Shown here in pieces: positions 7,714 to 16,277 of a stretch of 42,841 nt of DNA; position 1 is the stretch's first letter; every line of letters starts with the position of its first letter. Location of the stretch: assembly GCA_017412045.1 (NCBI GenBank), contig JAFQOX010000043.1, positions 1 through 42,841 of the forward strand. The letters run 5' to 3'. The notes beneath the pieces were generated by a model that did no database searches, was not told the origin of the DNA, and worked only from the letters and a program-made list of their open reading frames with translations. The position numbers and the translations under genes are program-made. The stretch comes from Clostridia bacterium. GTDB taxonomy: Bacteria > Bacillota > Clostridia > Oscillospirales > CAG-272.

Positions 7714-7751
7714 AAAAAAATTGGCAGAGAAAATTCTCTGCCAATTTTTTT
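7714..7751. terminator. Rho-independent terminator after the three-gene cassette
   Basis: The stem AAATTGGCAGAGA pairs with its complement across a short A/T loop, followed by a T run. It is nearly the same sequence as the terminator at 6021-6056. Confidence 0.85.
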
Positions 7752-7756
7752 ACACT

Positions 7757-7858
7757 ATAGGAAATTGCGTAAAACGGCTCCGCCGTCGAACAAGGGACAA
7801 AATCAGAACAAACTGCTATACGGCGGCAACCATCAGCGGCGATTCGCCGCTTTTTTAT
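7757..7858 (+). repeat. ~102-nt repeat unit, copy B
   Basis: Same start (ATAGGAAATTGCGTAAA) and length as copy A, but the terminal hairpin is AGCGGCG-ATT-CGCCGCT, with coordinated changes on both stem sides. A second short stem ACGGC-TCC-GCCGT is also kept as ATGGT-CCTC-GCCGT in copy A. It lies head-to-tail with copy C. Confidence 0.6.
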
Positions 7859-7963
7859 GCCGTAGGAGATTGCGCAAATACGACCTCACCGTTTGGTATT
7901 GTTTGAATACAGGCTGAACTGCGGTAGGCAAGCAACCTCCTGCGGGCGTTGCCCGCTTTTTAT
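7859..7963 (+). repeat. ~102-nt repeat unit, copy C
   Basis: Begins GTAGGAGATTGCGCAAA, contains the same CAGGCTGAACTGCGGTAGGC block as copy A, and ends in GCGGGCGTTGCCCGC plus a T run. It lies immediately after copy B. With copy B it fills the 328-base interval 7679-8006, which holds no gene. Confidence 0.6.
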
Positions 7964-8006
7964 TACGTAAGATGATTTCACGCTTGAGGCGAGTTGTTAT
8001 CGCGGT

Positions 8007-9512
8007 TTATTCCGTTACGCCTGCTACGGTGAATTTGAAGGAAATCGGTTCGCTTGCCGCGCCCCAGGAGTCGTAAGCGGTCAGAATGACCTCGTAATCG
8101 TCGGGACTGAGTGAACCGAGCGAGTGAGACAGGGACTTTTTCATCTGAGCGGGATCCGATACGCGATAGAAGTCGGAAAGAATATTGAAGGTTCTTCTGG
8201 TCTTTCCTGCTTTTTTGAATTCCATCGTGTAGTGGTGCGCGAAGGTGTCGTCCGTTGCGGCATCAAATTGGATGGTAACGCTCTGCTTGCCGGTTGCGCT
8301 GGGCGTGCCCATGATGGCTTCAATACCGGAAAGCGCGGGCGCCTGATTGTTTTCGGCGTTGCCTCTGTCCTTGCCGTATTTGGTCAGATGAGAACCGTCT
8401 GCGGTCGGATGAGAGATTTCCCAGGGCTCCATAGCCGCCTTATTGTAGAAGTCCATGCGGGTAATACGCATATTGCCGTTTTCGTCAATCTGGCAGAGCA
8501 GACCCTGAGAATATTCGGTATTGTCCTTCATGGTCGTTGCGCTTGCCATGTTTTCGTATTTACCGTCCTCGATCGCCATATAGTTGACGGAGCCGCAGCC
8601 GAGGGAGGTGAAGCTCGTCTGCATGATGGTGCGGGGATCGTTGATCGGGAAATGCAGGTGTCCGCCGAAGGTGACGACCTGATTGTATTTGGAAAGAATG
8701 GGGGTCAGATCGCTGGTCGCCCACATATCGGTCAGCGAGGTGCCGGGCTCTCTGCCGAGGGTGCTTCCGTATACGGTGTCGTAGATCATCGGGTGCGTCA
8801 GTACGATGACGTAAGCGTCGGGATCAGCGGTCGTGATCTCAGAAAGCGTCTTGTCGAGCCAATTTTTGGTTCCCTGCGTATAGGATACGTTGGTAGACGT
8901 TACGGGGAGGAGCGTCAGGATGTGGTAGCCGTTGACCACGCAGTGACGGTTGCCTTCCGCGGCAAGCGCGTCCTTGTCAACGTCCGTGAGGAAGAAATTC
9001 GGGCCGAACATAGCGTTGTGTTCTGCGGCAACGTTTTTTGCCGTGCCGTCCCATTTGAGGTCGTGGTTGCCTTCCGCGTGGATCATGGGAACCTCGGCGG
9101 GATTGAAAACGCTCTGATAAATCTGCTTATAGGAGTTGATGTTGCCCGACGTATTGGTGCCGCCGTAGCCGCTGCCTTCAAAAAGGTCGCCCACGGCTAA
9201 AACGGCATCGATGCCGTCCGCATCGTGCTTTGCCGCCTGCTCCTTGAGCTGAAGAAGCGCGCTTTTGAATTTGTTTTCTTCGACGTTGTTGGTATCTCTG
9301 CCGATATGGATGTCGCTGATCGCGGCAAAGGAGAATACGATCTTGCTTTCGTCAAAGACTGCGTTCACGTTCGGCTGCTCTGGCTTCTGCGTGTCGGAGT
9401 TTGTGGATGATGCTGTGGTGGATGCCGTGGTTTGGTCGGTCGTGTTCGGCTTACAAGAGACCAGACCGAGGGTCAGAACCGCGGCGAGGAATGCCGATAG
9501 AAATTTTTTCAT
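8007..9512 (-). CDS. Calcineurin-like metallophosphoesterase lipoprotein
   Basis: A 501-residue protein with a lipoprotein signal peptide: basic start, hydrophobic core, and lipobox LVSC with Cys20. A low-complexity Thr/Ser linker follows. The metallophosphoesterase motifs are in order: ISDIHIG, VGDLFEG, EGNHDLKW, LTHPMI and GGHLHFP, covering the two-metal site. The C-terminal ~95 residues look like an immunoglobulin/fibronectin-like beta-domain (MEFKKAGKTRRTFNI to the end). It probably hydrolyses a phosphate ester or nucleotide outside the membrane; the substrate is unknown. A close paralogue without signal peptide lies at 19816-21144. It is a single gene with its own promoter. Confidence 0.88.
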   Translation of the reverse strand: MKKFLSAFLAAVLTLGLVSCKPNTTDQTTASTTASSTNSDTQKPEQPNVNAVFDESKIVFSFAAISDIHIGRDTNNVEENKFKSALLQLKEQAAKHDADGIDAVLAVGDLFEGSGYGGTNTSGNINSYKQIYQSVFNPAEVPMIHAEGNHDLKWDGTAKNVAAEHNAMFGPNFFLTDVDKDALAAEGNRHCVVNGYHILTLLPVTSTNVSYTQGTKNWLDKTLSEITTADPDAYVIVLTHPMIYDTVYGSTLGREPGTSLTDMWATSDLTPILSKYNQVVTFGGHLHFPINDPRTIMQTSFTSLGCGSVNYMAIEDGKYENMASATTMKDNTEYSQGLLCQIDENGNMRITRMDFYNKAAMEPWEISHPTADGSHLTKYGKDRGNAENNQAPALSGIEAIMGTPSATGKQSVTIQFDAATDDTFAHHYTMEFKKAGKTRRTFNILSDFYRVSDPAQMKKSLSHSLGSLSPDDYEVILTAYDSWGAASEPISFKFTVAGVTE

Positions 9513-9582
9513 AGAGATGTCCTTTCCGCTGATACAGCGATAAATTCAGACCGTTTTTGAAAAAAACGATTTCTTACCTTCT

Positions 9583-9611
9583 ATTATATCAACTTTCGGC
9601 GGATTCATCAA
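9583..9611 (-). promoter_or_regulatory. Sigma-A promoter of the lipoprotein phosphoesterase
   Basis: Minus strand: TTGATG (9606-9611), 17 bases, TATAAT (9583-9588). The same TTGATG/17/TATAAT pattern precedes the paralogue. Confidence 0.65.
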
Positions 9612-9720
9612 GCCCTTCGCGGCAAACCGACTTGAAAAAATGACGGTTCAATTTTGTGCCTTTTGAATAAAAATGCAATGCCCAATACGGAATTTTCGAA
9701 ATTTTACCGAACGGACGCGG

Positions 9721-9747
9721 TCATTTTTGAGAAAAACATCATAAAAT
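9721..9747 (+). promoter_or_regulatory. Candidate mother-cell sigma-E promoter of sipL
   Basis: TCATTTT (9721-9727) and CATAAAAT (9740-9747), 12 bases apart, resemble sigma-E -35 and -10 elements. They lie about 94 bases before the sipL start. Support comes partly from the known mother-cell expression of sipL in Clostridioides difficile. The rest of 9513-9840 shows nothing else. Confidence 0.35.
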
Positions 9748-9840
9748 GAGAGCGCGGCGCATAGATTGGAACAAACACGAAACGTCTGTCTGCGGCGAAG
9801 GCAGACGAGGCTTCTATTTTTCGCCGAGAAAGAGGCAGAT

Positions 9841-11445
9841 ATGGCTATGCATAGCAAAGAAAACCAGCGGGGAAATACGATCCTCGTGAAAACCTTTGAA
9901 GATACGTCTCACAATGAAATTTCCGCGGAATACAATCTTCCCGATTATCTCCCCGACATCAACCGACTTCTGAAGGTCAGCGCAAAGATCACGGAAAACG
10001 CCCATTTCCTTTCGGGCGACGTTCTGGAATACGACGGAAAGCTGAAATGCACGATTTTGTATGCGACGGGCGACGGCGATCTGAAGAGCGCGGAATTTGA
10101 ACGCGATTTTTCGGGCAATATGAGCGTTTCGGGCACGTCCGGCGACTGTGACATCCGTTTCGATGCCGATATCGAAACGGTTTCCTGCCGTCTGATGAAC
10201 CCGCGCAAGCTGACCGCGAAGATCAAGCTCGTCCTGAAGGGCGAGGTATATTGCAGCGTGATCACCACGCCGAATATCGTCGGCAAGCTCAGCGCCGCCG
10301 ACGAGCGCGCCCTGCAATACCGCACGCACGCGGCGGTGGGCGTGGAAATGAAGCAGGCGCAGGAACTTGCGACCCCGATCAGCGAGGATCTGGAATTGGA
10401 TGCTTCGCTCCCCTCCATCGACGAGATCATCGCGGTGGAAACGGAGCCGTATATCACGGAATTCCGCGTTTCCGACAGCAATATTTCCTATAAGGGCGAG
10501 ATCGTCGCGGAGATCCTGTACCGCGTCGTCCCCGAGGAAAACGAGGGCGCGGAAAAGAGCGCGATGAAATTCGCTTCGTTCTCCGCCCGTATTCCGATCG
10601 CGGGAGAAATTCCCGCAGAGGGCATCGGGGAGCACCCCGTCATCCGCGCGAGCGTACAGATCGGCGCGATGGAATCCCGCCCCCAGCAGAATGCGTTTGG
10701 CGAAAACAGAACGGCGGAATTGGATTTCGATTACAGCGTCTATCTCGACGTTTTCTGCAACGCCGAAACGGAGATCACGACCGATATGTATTCCACGGAC
10801 TACGAGAGCGACTGCGAAGAAGAAAATCTTTCCTATGAAACGGCGCTGTGCGCGAAAGCCTTCAATTTCTCCGCCGACGGAAACGCCGCGCGGGAGGATA
10901 CCGACTTTGACCGCATCGTGATGACGACGGCAACCGCCGCGATCGAAAAAACGGAAAAGCAGGGCAACAAGCTCGTCTTTACGGGAACGGCAAACGTCTC
11001 CGTCGTCCTGACCAACGGCGAGGGCATCTATCTGAGCCGCACCTTCCCGATGCCGCTGAAGGGCGAGACGGATGCGCCGAGAAGCGTTTTTGACTGCGCC
11101 GTCGATGCGCGCGCGTGCGTGGTTTCGGCAATTTCCAAGCTGGACGGCGATCAGATCCGCGCGAATCTGGAGGTGCTCGTTTCCTATACGGTGACGGAGC
11201 AGCACACCGAGCCCCGCATCCGTCAGATCAGCGTATACAAGGACCGCCCCGCAAGAAGCGAAAAAGCGCCCTCTCTCATGCTCTGCTATCCCTCCTTCGG
11301 CGAAACGCTCTGGGACGTCGCGAAGAAATACAGCACCACGGTTTCCGAGCTGATGGCGGCGAACGGCATTTCCGCGGAAAATATGCCCGCCGTCCTCGTG
11401 ATCCCGCGCCGCGTGGGTAATGGGGAGAATCGGAGAGTTTTGTAA
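9841..11445 (+). CDS. sipL: SipL-like DUF3794/LysM spore coat morphogenesis protein
   Basis: A 534-residue protein made of repeated DUF3794-type beta-domains (for example SAEYNLPDYLPDINRLLK near the start), followed by a C-terminal LysM domain (about residues 478-525, with GETLWDVAKKYSTTVSELM and VLVIPRR). This matches SipL, which in C. difficile binds SpoIVA through its LysM domain and is needed to attach the coat to the forespore. It acts on the mother-cell side. The ATG at 9841 follows an AGAGG purine stretch; frames upstream of it read through the promoter region. The gene is monocistronic. Confidence 0.82.
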   Translation: MAMHSKENQRGNTILVKTFEDTSHNEISAEYNLPDYLPDINRLLKVSAKITENAHFLSGDVLEYDGKLKCTILYATGDGDLKSAEFERDFSGNMSVSGTSGDCDIRFDADIETVSCRLMNPRKLTAKIKLVLKGEVYCSVITTPNIVGKLSAADERALQYRTHAAVGVEMKQAQELATPISEDLELDASLPSIDEIIAVETEPYITEFRVSDSNISYKGEIVAEILYRVVPEENEGAEKSAMKFASFSARIPIAGEIPAEGIGEHPVIRASVQIGAMESRPQQNAFGENRTAELDFDYSVYLDVFCNAETEITTDMYSTDYESDCEEENLSYETALCAKAFNFSADGNAAREDTDFDRIVMTTATAAIEKTEKQGNKLVFTGTANVSVVLTNGEGIYLSRTFPMPLKGETDAPRSVFDCAVDARACVVSAISKLDGDQIRANLEVLVSYTVTEQHTEPRIRQISVYKDRPARSEKAPSLMLCYPSFGETLWDVAKKYSTTVSELMAANGISAENMPAVLVIPRRVGNGENRRVL

Positions 11446-11463
11446 ATATTATACAGATTTTAA

Positions 11464-11491
11464 AAGGGAACTTTTCACGAAAAGTTCCCTT
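11464..11491. terminator. Hairpin after sipL
   Basis: A perfect 12-bp stem AAGGGAACTTTT / AAAAGTTCCCTT with loop CACG lies 18 bases after the sipL stop. The T run is weak on the plus strand. Confidence 0.6.
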
Positions 11492-11496
11492 AATCA

Positions 11497-11525
11497 TTGC
11501 AAAATTTCTGCAAAAATGCTATAAT
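11497..11525 (+). promoter_or_regulatory. Sigma-A promoter of the GH94-like gene
   Basis: TTGCAA (11497-11502), 17 bases, TATAAT (11520-11525). Confidence 0.7.
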
Positions 11526-11546
11526 GATACTTGCAAAAGAAAATAT

Positions 11547-14477
11547 ATGAGAAAGGATTTGAAAAAACTTATGAATTTTACGAGAGAAAACGCCAGAAAC
11601 GTGCTCGGCGCCGCCGAAAGCAAGCTGATTTCCGTTTTCGGCGATCAGGTCACGGGCGCATACGCCGCTTCCTTCCAATCCGTCGACGGGAAGACCGTCG
11701 TCGGCGCGTGCAATCTTCCGTATGCCGCTCCCGTCGCCGTCACGATGATGAATACCGCTGACGTTGCCTGCTATCTGGAGGATTTCGCGGACAAAAACAG
11801 CCTTTTCGTTTTCGGCGACACGATCCGTCACGTGACGGATGACGGGGAAGCAGAGATTCCCGAAAATATCCGCGCATCGCTTGCGGCAATCTATACCGAG
11901 GTTTGCAGTGGTGCGGGCACGCTCGCGGAAAACGGCGATCATATCATCGACCTCAAGGCGGGCAAGATCGGCACGCACTTTGACGTCAACCTTCTGATCG
12001 GCAACCGCATCGGCTTCCCTTCGCCCCTTCTCACCACGCCCAAGGGCGCGCTGGATTCCCTCGGCAGAGGCTCCTTCCGAAGCACCGCCGCCAGACAGGT
12101 CACCTCCACGCGCTACACGCTGACCCCCGAGCAGAACGGCGAGCCCTGCAACCGTCAGTTCTATCTCGTGGAAAACGGCGCGCAGATCTTCTATTCCGCC
12201 GACGTGCATACCAACGTCAAGAGCGCGTTCTGCCGCCATTCCCATAACTATTCCGAAATGACCTACGAGACCGAATGCGGTCTGAAGATCGTCAGAACCA
12301 TTTTCATCCTTCCTCAGGAGGAGGGTATGCCCGAGGCTGTCGAGGCACAGCACGTCACCGTGGAAAATCTGACCGACAAGCCGAGAAAGCTGAAGATCGT
12401 ATTCACGGGTATGTTTGGTCTCGCAACGCCCGAATCCATCATGAGCGATACCGTTTACGCGAGCGTAACGTGGGAGAGCAGCGTGCTTTGCCTGAACGGA
12501 AAGCCCGCGGTCGTTTGTCCCAGCCCGTTCCCGCAGTACCTCAAACCCTTGAAGAGATTCGCCGTCGTTCTCGCTGACGGTGAAACGATGGATGAATATA
12601 CCGCAAACTACATGGACTTCATCGGCAACGGCACGCTCGAAAAGCCGCAGAACGTGGCGCACCTCGCTTGCGCGCCCGTGACGAAGATCGTTCCCTTCTT
12701 CGCCGTCGGCAAAAAGATCACCGTTCCCGCAAAGGGTATGGCTTCCGCTGACAGCTTCGTCGGCATGACGATCACCAGAGGCGGCAAGGACGACGTGCTC
12801 GACGGTATGCTGACACAGCTCATCGAAAAATATAAGAATCCCGAAGAAGCGGTGAAGGCTTTGCAGAAGGTCAAGGACTTCTCGAGCCGTTACGCAAGCT
12901 TCCTCAAGGTCAAATCGGACGATCCCGATTTTGATGCTTACGTCAACAATAACCTGCCCTTCCAGGTATACTATCAGTCTTACGTTTCCCGCTCCTTCGC
13001 GTGGACGCAGAAATCCTACCGTGAGATCGGCTTCCGCGAAATTCAGGATATGTTCGCTTCCCTCTATTATATCATCGGTATGGGCGAGGACGGTCTGGCG
13101 CGCGAAATGCTCGGCAACTGGATCTCCAACGTTCACGAGATGGGCTACGCAAACCATAACTTCTACCAGACCGGTAAGGAGCCGGGTATGTGCTCCGACG
13201 ACGGCTTGTGGCTGATCCAGGCGATCTACCGCTACGTTTCCCTGACGGGCGACACCGATTTTCTTTCCGCGGAATTCCCGATCGCAAGCTCCGACAAGCA
13301 AAGAAGCGTCCGCGATACCCTGCTTGCCATCGTGACCTACAGCGGTAAGATCTCCGTCGGCGCGCACGGTCTGCCTTTGCTCGATAAGGCTGACTGGAAC
13401 GACTGTCTGAAGCTCGACGACGACTGGATCAATGGACCCGAAAAGGAAAAACGCTATCTGGCACAGCTCGAAGCGGACGGCACGGAATACGGCGTGCCCT
13501 TCAAGAGCAACTATTCCGAGAGCGTGATGAACGCATTCCTGCTTAAGATCGCTTACGACGAGCTCGGCGCGATGATCGCGCTGACGGGTGACGAGGCGCT
13601 TTCCGATGAAATGAAAACGCTTTCCTCTGCGCTGACCTACAGAATTCAGGAGCATTGCTGGAAGGGTGACTTCTTCGCAAGAGCGCTGGTCGGCGGTGTC
13701 CGCGAGGGCGGTTACACCTACCTCGGCGCGGGCGGCGACGGTCTTTCCACCGATGAAAATATCGACGGCTCCTACTTCCTGAACGCTTGCAGCTGGTCCA
13801 TCCTCGCAGGCGTGGCAACGGACGATCAGATCCGCATCATGCTCGACAGAATCAAGAAATATCTCGTCACCGAAGCGGGCATCAAGCTCTGCACGCCCTG
13901 CGATCTCGGCAAGCTGGCGAACGGCACGGCCTCCGGCTCCTACTTCCCCGGCGACAGAGAAAACGGCGGCGTTTTCAAGCACGCGGCAATGATGGCGGCT
14001 TCCGCCTTCTTCAAGGCATCCAAAACGGTTGCCGACGAAGCGCTTGCAAAGGATCTCGCGGATCTCGCGTTCTTCGCGATGGATACCGTATATCCCTATA
14101 AGACGATGGCGCACCCCTACCATACCAAGGGCAATCCCCGCTTCTGCACGCAGTACAACAACAGCATTACGGGCGAAAATATCGGTCCCATGCTCTCCGG
14201 TACGGCAAGCTGGCTGAATCTTACCTTGATGGAAATGCTCGGTATGGAATATCAGGGCGAAAATATCGCCTTCTCCCCGATCCTCGAGGACGGCGTGACC
14301 GACATCTCCTACACCGTTACCACGGGTAAGACCGTCATCCACGTTCACGTCCGCAAAGCCGAGGGCTACGCGCGTGTCAGCGAAGCCTCCTCCTTCACGC
14401 TCGACGGCGTGGCGTTCAACGGCGCGATCAAGCGTCCCGACGACGGCAAGGAGCATTTCGTTGAAATTGTGATTTGA
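11547..14477 (+). CDS. GH94-like glycoside phosphorylase (cellobiose phosphorylase family)
   Basis: A 976-residue cytosolic protein: an N-terminal beta-sandwich (about 1-290), a linker, and an (alpha/alpha)6 catalytic barrel with GFREIQDMFASLYYI near 490-510 and ADWNDCLKL (Asp616-Cys620) holding the catalytic acid expected of GH94. Such enzymes split a beta-glucoside by phosphate to a sugar-1-phosphate. It is longer than typical cellobiose phosphorylase (about 800), so the acceptor specificity is open. The start is uncertain: the ATG at 11547 has a weak site, and the ATG at 11571 has AGAAAGGA but 13 bases away. A decayed near-copy of its 3' end lies at 18681-18745. Confidence 0.82.
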   Translation: MRKDLKKLMNFTRENARNVLGAAESKLISVFGDQVTGAYAASFQSVDGKTVVGACNLPYAAPVAVTMMNTADVACYLEDFADKNSLFVFGDTIRHVTDDGEAEIPENIRASLAAIYTEVCSGAGTLAENGDHIIDLKAGKIGTHFDVNLLIGNRIGFPSPLLTTPKGALDSLGRGSFRSTAARQVTSTRYTLTPEQNGEPCNRQFYLVENGAQIFYSADVHTNVKSAFCRHSHNYSEMTYETECGLKIVRTIFILPQEEGMPEAVEAQHVTVENLTDKPRKLKIVFTGMFGLATPESIMSDTVYASVTWESSVLCLNGKPAVVCPSPFPQYLKPLKRFAVVLADGETMDEYTANYMDFIGNGTLEKPQNVAHLACAPVTKIVPFFAVGKKITVPAKGMASADSFVGMTITRGGKDDVLDGMLTQLIEKYKNPEEAVKALQKVKDFSSRYASFLKVKSDDPDFDAYVNNNLPFQVYYQSYVSRSFAWTQKSYREIGFREIQDMFASLYYIIGMGEDGLAREMLGNWISNVHEMGYANHNFYQTGKEPGMCSDDGLWLIQAIYRYVSLTGDTDFLSAEFPIASSDKQRSVRDTLLAIVTYSGKISVGAHGLPLLDKADWNDCLKLDDDWINGPEKEKRYLAQLEADGTEYGVPFKSNYSESVMNAFLLKIAYDELGAMIALTGDEALSDEMKTLSSALTYRIQEHCWKGDFFARALVGGVREGGYTYLGAGGDGLSTDENIDGSYFLNACSWSILAGVATDDQIRIMLDRIKKYLVTEAGIKLCTPCDLGKLANGTASGSYFPGDRENGGVFKHAAMMAASAFFKASKTVADEALAKDLADLAFFAMDTVYPYKTMAHPYHTKGNPRFCTQYNNSITGENIGPMLSGTASWLNLTLMEMLGMEYQGENIAFSPILEDGVTDISYTVTTGKTVIHVHVRKAEGYARVSEASSFTLDGVAFNGAIKRPDDGKEHFVEIVI

Positions 14478-14501
14478 GAATGAAATAAAAGCGTAACAAA
14501 A

Positions 14502-14537
14502 CCCCCTTCGCGTAGATCGAAGTCTGTGCGGAGGGGG
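14502..14537 (+). terminator. Terminator-like hairpin after the GH94-like gene
   Basis: CCCCCT (14502-14507) pairs with AGGGGG (14532-14537), with partial pairing inside, 24 bases past the stop. Confidence 0.5.
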
Positions 14538-14574
14538 AATTCCTATTTAAAAGACGAAATATGACTTTTTGATT

Positions 14575-16077
14575 TTACCAATTTTGGTCTTCGTAAGGTG
14601 TATTTTCGACACCCTTTTCTTGCAAGTTTGCAACCATGCGGTCAAGCGTTCCTCGCCACATTTTCTTAAACCATTCGGTTTCACCAAACCACTTTACAAG
14701 AGTGGGGCTGATTGCATAGTATGTTTTGATAAAGGCTCTGCCATGCCATGTAGAGCCGAGCGTATAGTCGCGATAACGGCGAAGTGTCCAAACCTCGGGG
14801 CAGTCGTAGGAACCGTAAACGGCGGTGGCAACGTAGCAACCGCCACCACCTGCGGCAGTACCTTTTTCCAAATACGGATATTTTTCCAACAACATTTTAG
14901 CGATTTCAGAATCAGTGTGTTTATTATATAACGCAACTCCACCTGTGTTGGTTACATCAGCTTTTGCACCATTATCCAACAAGAATTTTGCAATTTTTCT
15001 TGCCGCTTCAATATTAGATTCATCGGGCTTTTTGCGGCATATAATCCACAAAGCAGTAGCTTTATGGGATTCTGCATTAATATCAGCACCGTACTCTACC
15101 AAGTATTTTACTACTTCATAATCATAATGGATGGAAGCAGCCATCAACAATGTGATGTCATCGTTATTTTGATAGTTGATAATAAATTTAAGATTGTCTT
15201 TTTCTTTATCATTCGAAGCGGTGTACGATATTGCTTTTCTTAAATTCTCTAAAGCATTTTTTATGTTTCCGTTTGTATAATAGATTGCGCAAGCTTTACC
15301 TACATAACCAATCGGTGAGTTAGTGTTTTTCTTTATGTACTCACTAAAATAATGCAAAGCAAATTCCGGATAACCATTTTTCAATGTTTCAAGAGCTTTT
15401 TCAAGAATCTCTTCTTTGGACAAGTCTTTACATTGTACTATAATAATATTAGCTAATGAATCCACATAAGCTTCAATAACCTTATTTATCATATTGTAAG
15501 TGACATCCAAAGAATCATTCTCAATGACTTGGTTGCGATCTACAACATTACCATAACCATTTTTTGTCACATATTCCTGTAAATGTGTAGTCGGGACAAT
15601 TTTGCCCGTTTTCAACCCTTTAATATCATCCATTATTTCGAATAATAACTTTTGAAGTTCTTTGTTTTTGTTATCATAGTTATCATCTATGATGGATACA
15701 CTTTTTACCAATACATTGAAAACACCTTGTCTCTTGTCTTTGGTTTCTGCTTCTAACAAGGCTAATTTTACCCGTGCAAACGTACTGTAAAAAATTGCTT
15801 CAATATTGGTTGGATCGTTTTGTTCCACCATATTATAATATTTTTCGGTTTCAGCCCAGTCTTCTTTTTGTTTCGCACGACGAGCATTTGTCAGATATTT
15901 TTCAACGAAAGCGGAATTGTCAACCTTGACGGTACCTTGGATATCAACCGTTCCTTCGATCATCATTTTTTTCGCTTCTTCTACGGAATATTTTGTTCCA
16001 CAAGTTTGGCAAACAAAGAATCCGTCCTGCTTGATAAGGTCTGTGCTTCCGCACATTTCACAAGTTAATTGTTTCAT
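14575..16077 (-). CDS. Zinc-ribbon / ankyrin-repeat / CFI-box C-terminal protein
   Basis: A 500-residue multidomain protein. It starts with a zinc ribbon (CEMCG, then CQTCG; Cys6, Cys9, Cys23, Cys26). Next comes a long helical region with TPR-like character (about 55-300), then ankyrin repeats (about 305-405, for example LLMAASIHYDYEVVKYLVEY and KFLLDNGAKADVTN). After a four-glycine hinge it ends in a CFI-box-like C-terminal module (CYVATAVYGS, then EVWTLRRYRDYTL and GRAFIKTYYAISPTLVKWF). The functions of CFI-box proteins are unknown. It is the last gene of a four-gene operon; AAGGAG before the ATG lies just after the upstream HTH gene. Its AT-rich codons differ from neighbouring genes. Confidence 0.8.
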   Translation of the reverse strand: MKQLTCEMCGSTDLIKQDGFFVCQTCGTKYSVEEAKKMMIEGTVDIQGTVKVDNSAFVEKYLTNARRAKQKEDWAETEKYYNMVEQNDPTNIEAIFYSTFARVKLALLEAETKDKRQGVFNVLVKSVSIIDDNYDNKNKELQKLLFEIMDDIKGLKTGKIVPTTHLQEYVTKNGYGNVVDRNQVIENDSLDVTYNMINKVIEAYVDSLANIIIVQCKDLSKEEILEKALETLKNGYPEFALHYFSEYIKKNTNSPIGYVGKACAIYYTNGNIKNALENLRKAISYTASNDKEKDNLKFIINYQNNDDITLLMAASIHYDYEVVKYLVEYGADINAESHKATALWIICRKKPDESNIEAARKIAKFLLDNGAKADVTNTGGVALYNKHTDSEIAKMLLEKYPYLEKGTAAGGGGCYVATAVYGSYDCPEVWTLRRYRDYTLGSTWHGRAFIKTYYAISPTLVKWFGETEWFKKMWRGTLDRMVANLQEKGVENTPYEDQNW

Positions 16078-16095
16078 ATTGATTTTCTCCTTATG

Positions 16096-16269
16096 TCAAT
16101 TATGTTTTTTCTTTAACATTTCTTCTATTGTGCTTTCGGGTATGTGCCAAGGACTACCTTTGGCGTCTTGCTCTGCACCTTTAATTTTTCCTTCGCGACA
16201 AAGTTTTGCAACTGTTGATTGAGCCAATCCCAATCTTTCTGCCGCTTCTTTTGTACCTATTGTTGCCAT
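16096..16269 (-). CDS. 57-residue excisionase-like helix-turn-helix protein
   Basis: A very small winged-helix/MerR-type DNA-binding protein: GTKEAAERLGLAQSTVAKLC forms the helix-turn-helix, followed by REGKIKGAEQDAKGSPWHIP, the wing typical of excisionase-family (HTH_17) domains. The AAAGGA at 16281-16286 overlaps the stop of the upstream membrane-protein gene, and the next gene starts 18 bases downstream, so it is inside the operon. It could regulate the operon, direct excision of the island, or bind a specific DNA site for the system. There is no recombinase gene beside it. Confidence 0.75.
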   Translation of the reverse strand: MATIGTKEAAERLGLAQSTVAKLCREGKIKGAEQDAKGSPWHIPESTIEEMLKKKHN

Positions 16270-16277
16270 TATAGAAA

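Noticed and set aside
7721-7906. 61-residue frame over repeat copies B and C
   Set aside because: It starts inside a terminator stem, and the matching frames in copy A are not conserved at the protein level.
9814-11205. 463-residue antisense frame over sipL
   Set aside because: Same shadow effect; the sense strand encodes a clear DUF3794/LysM protein.
11490-14456. 988-residue open frame antisense to the GH94-like gene
   Set aside because: It mirrors the codon pattern of the real gene on the other strand (third-position GC bias keeps the antisense frame open), has no ribosome site and encodes no recognisable domain.
16096-16269. Excisionase-like HTH taken as proof of an active integrative element
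   Set aside because: No integrase or transposase gene lies in the island, and the same HTH fold is common in ordinary regulators, so mobility is only a hypothesis.
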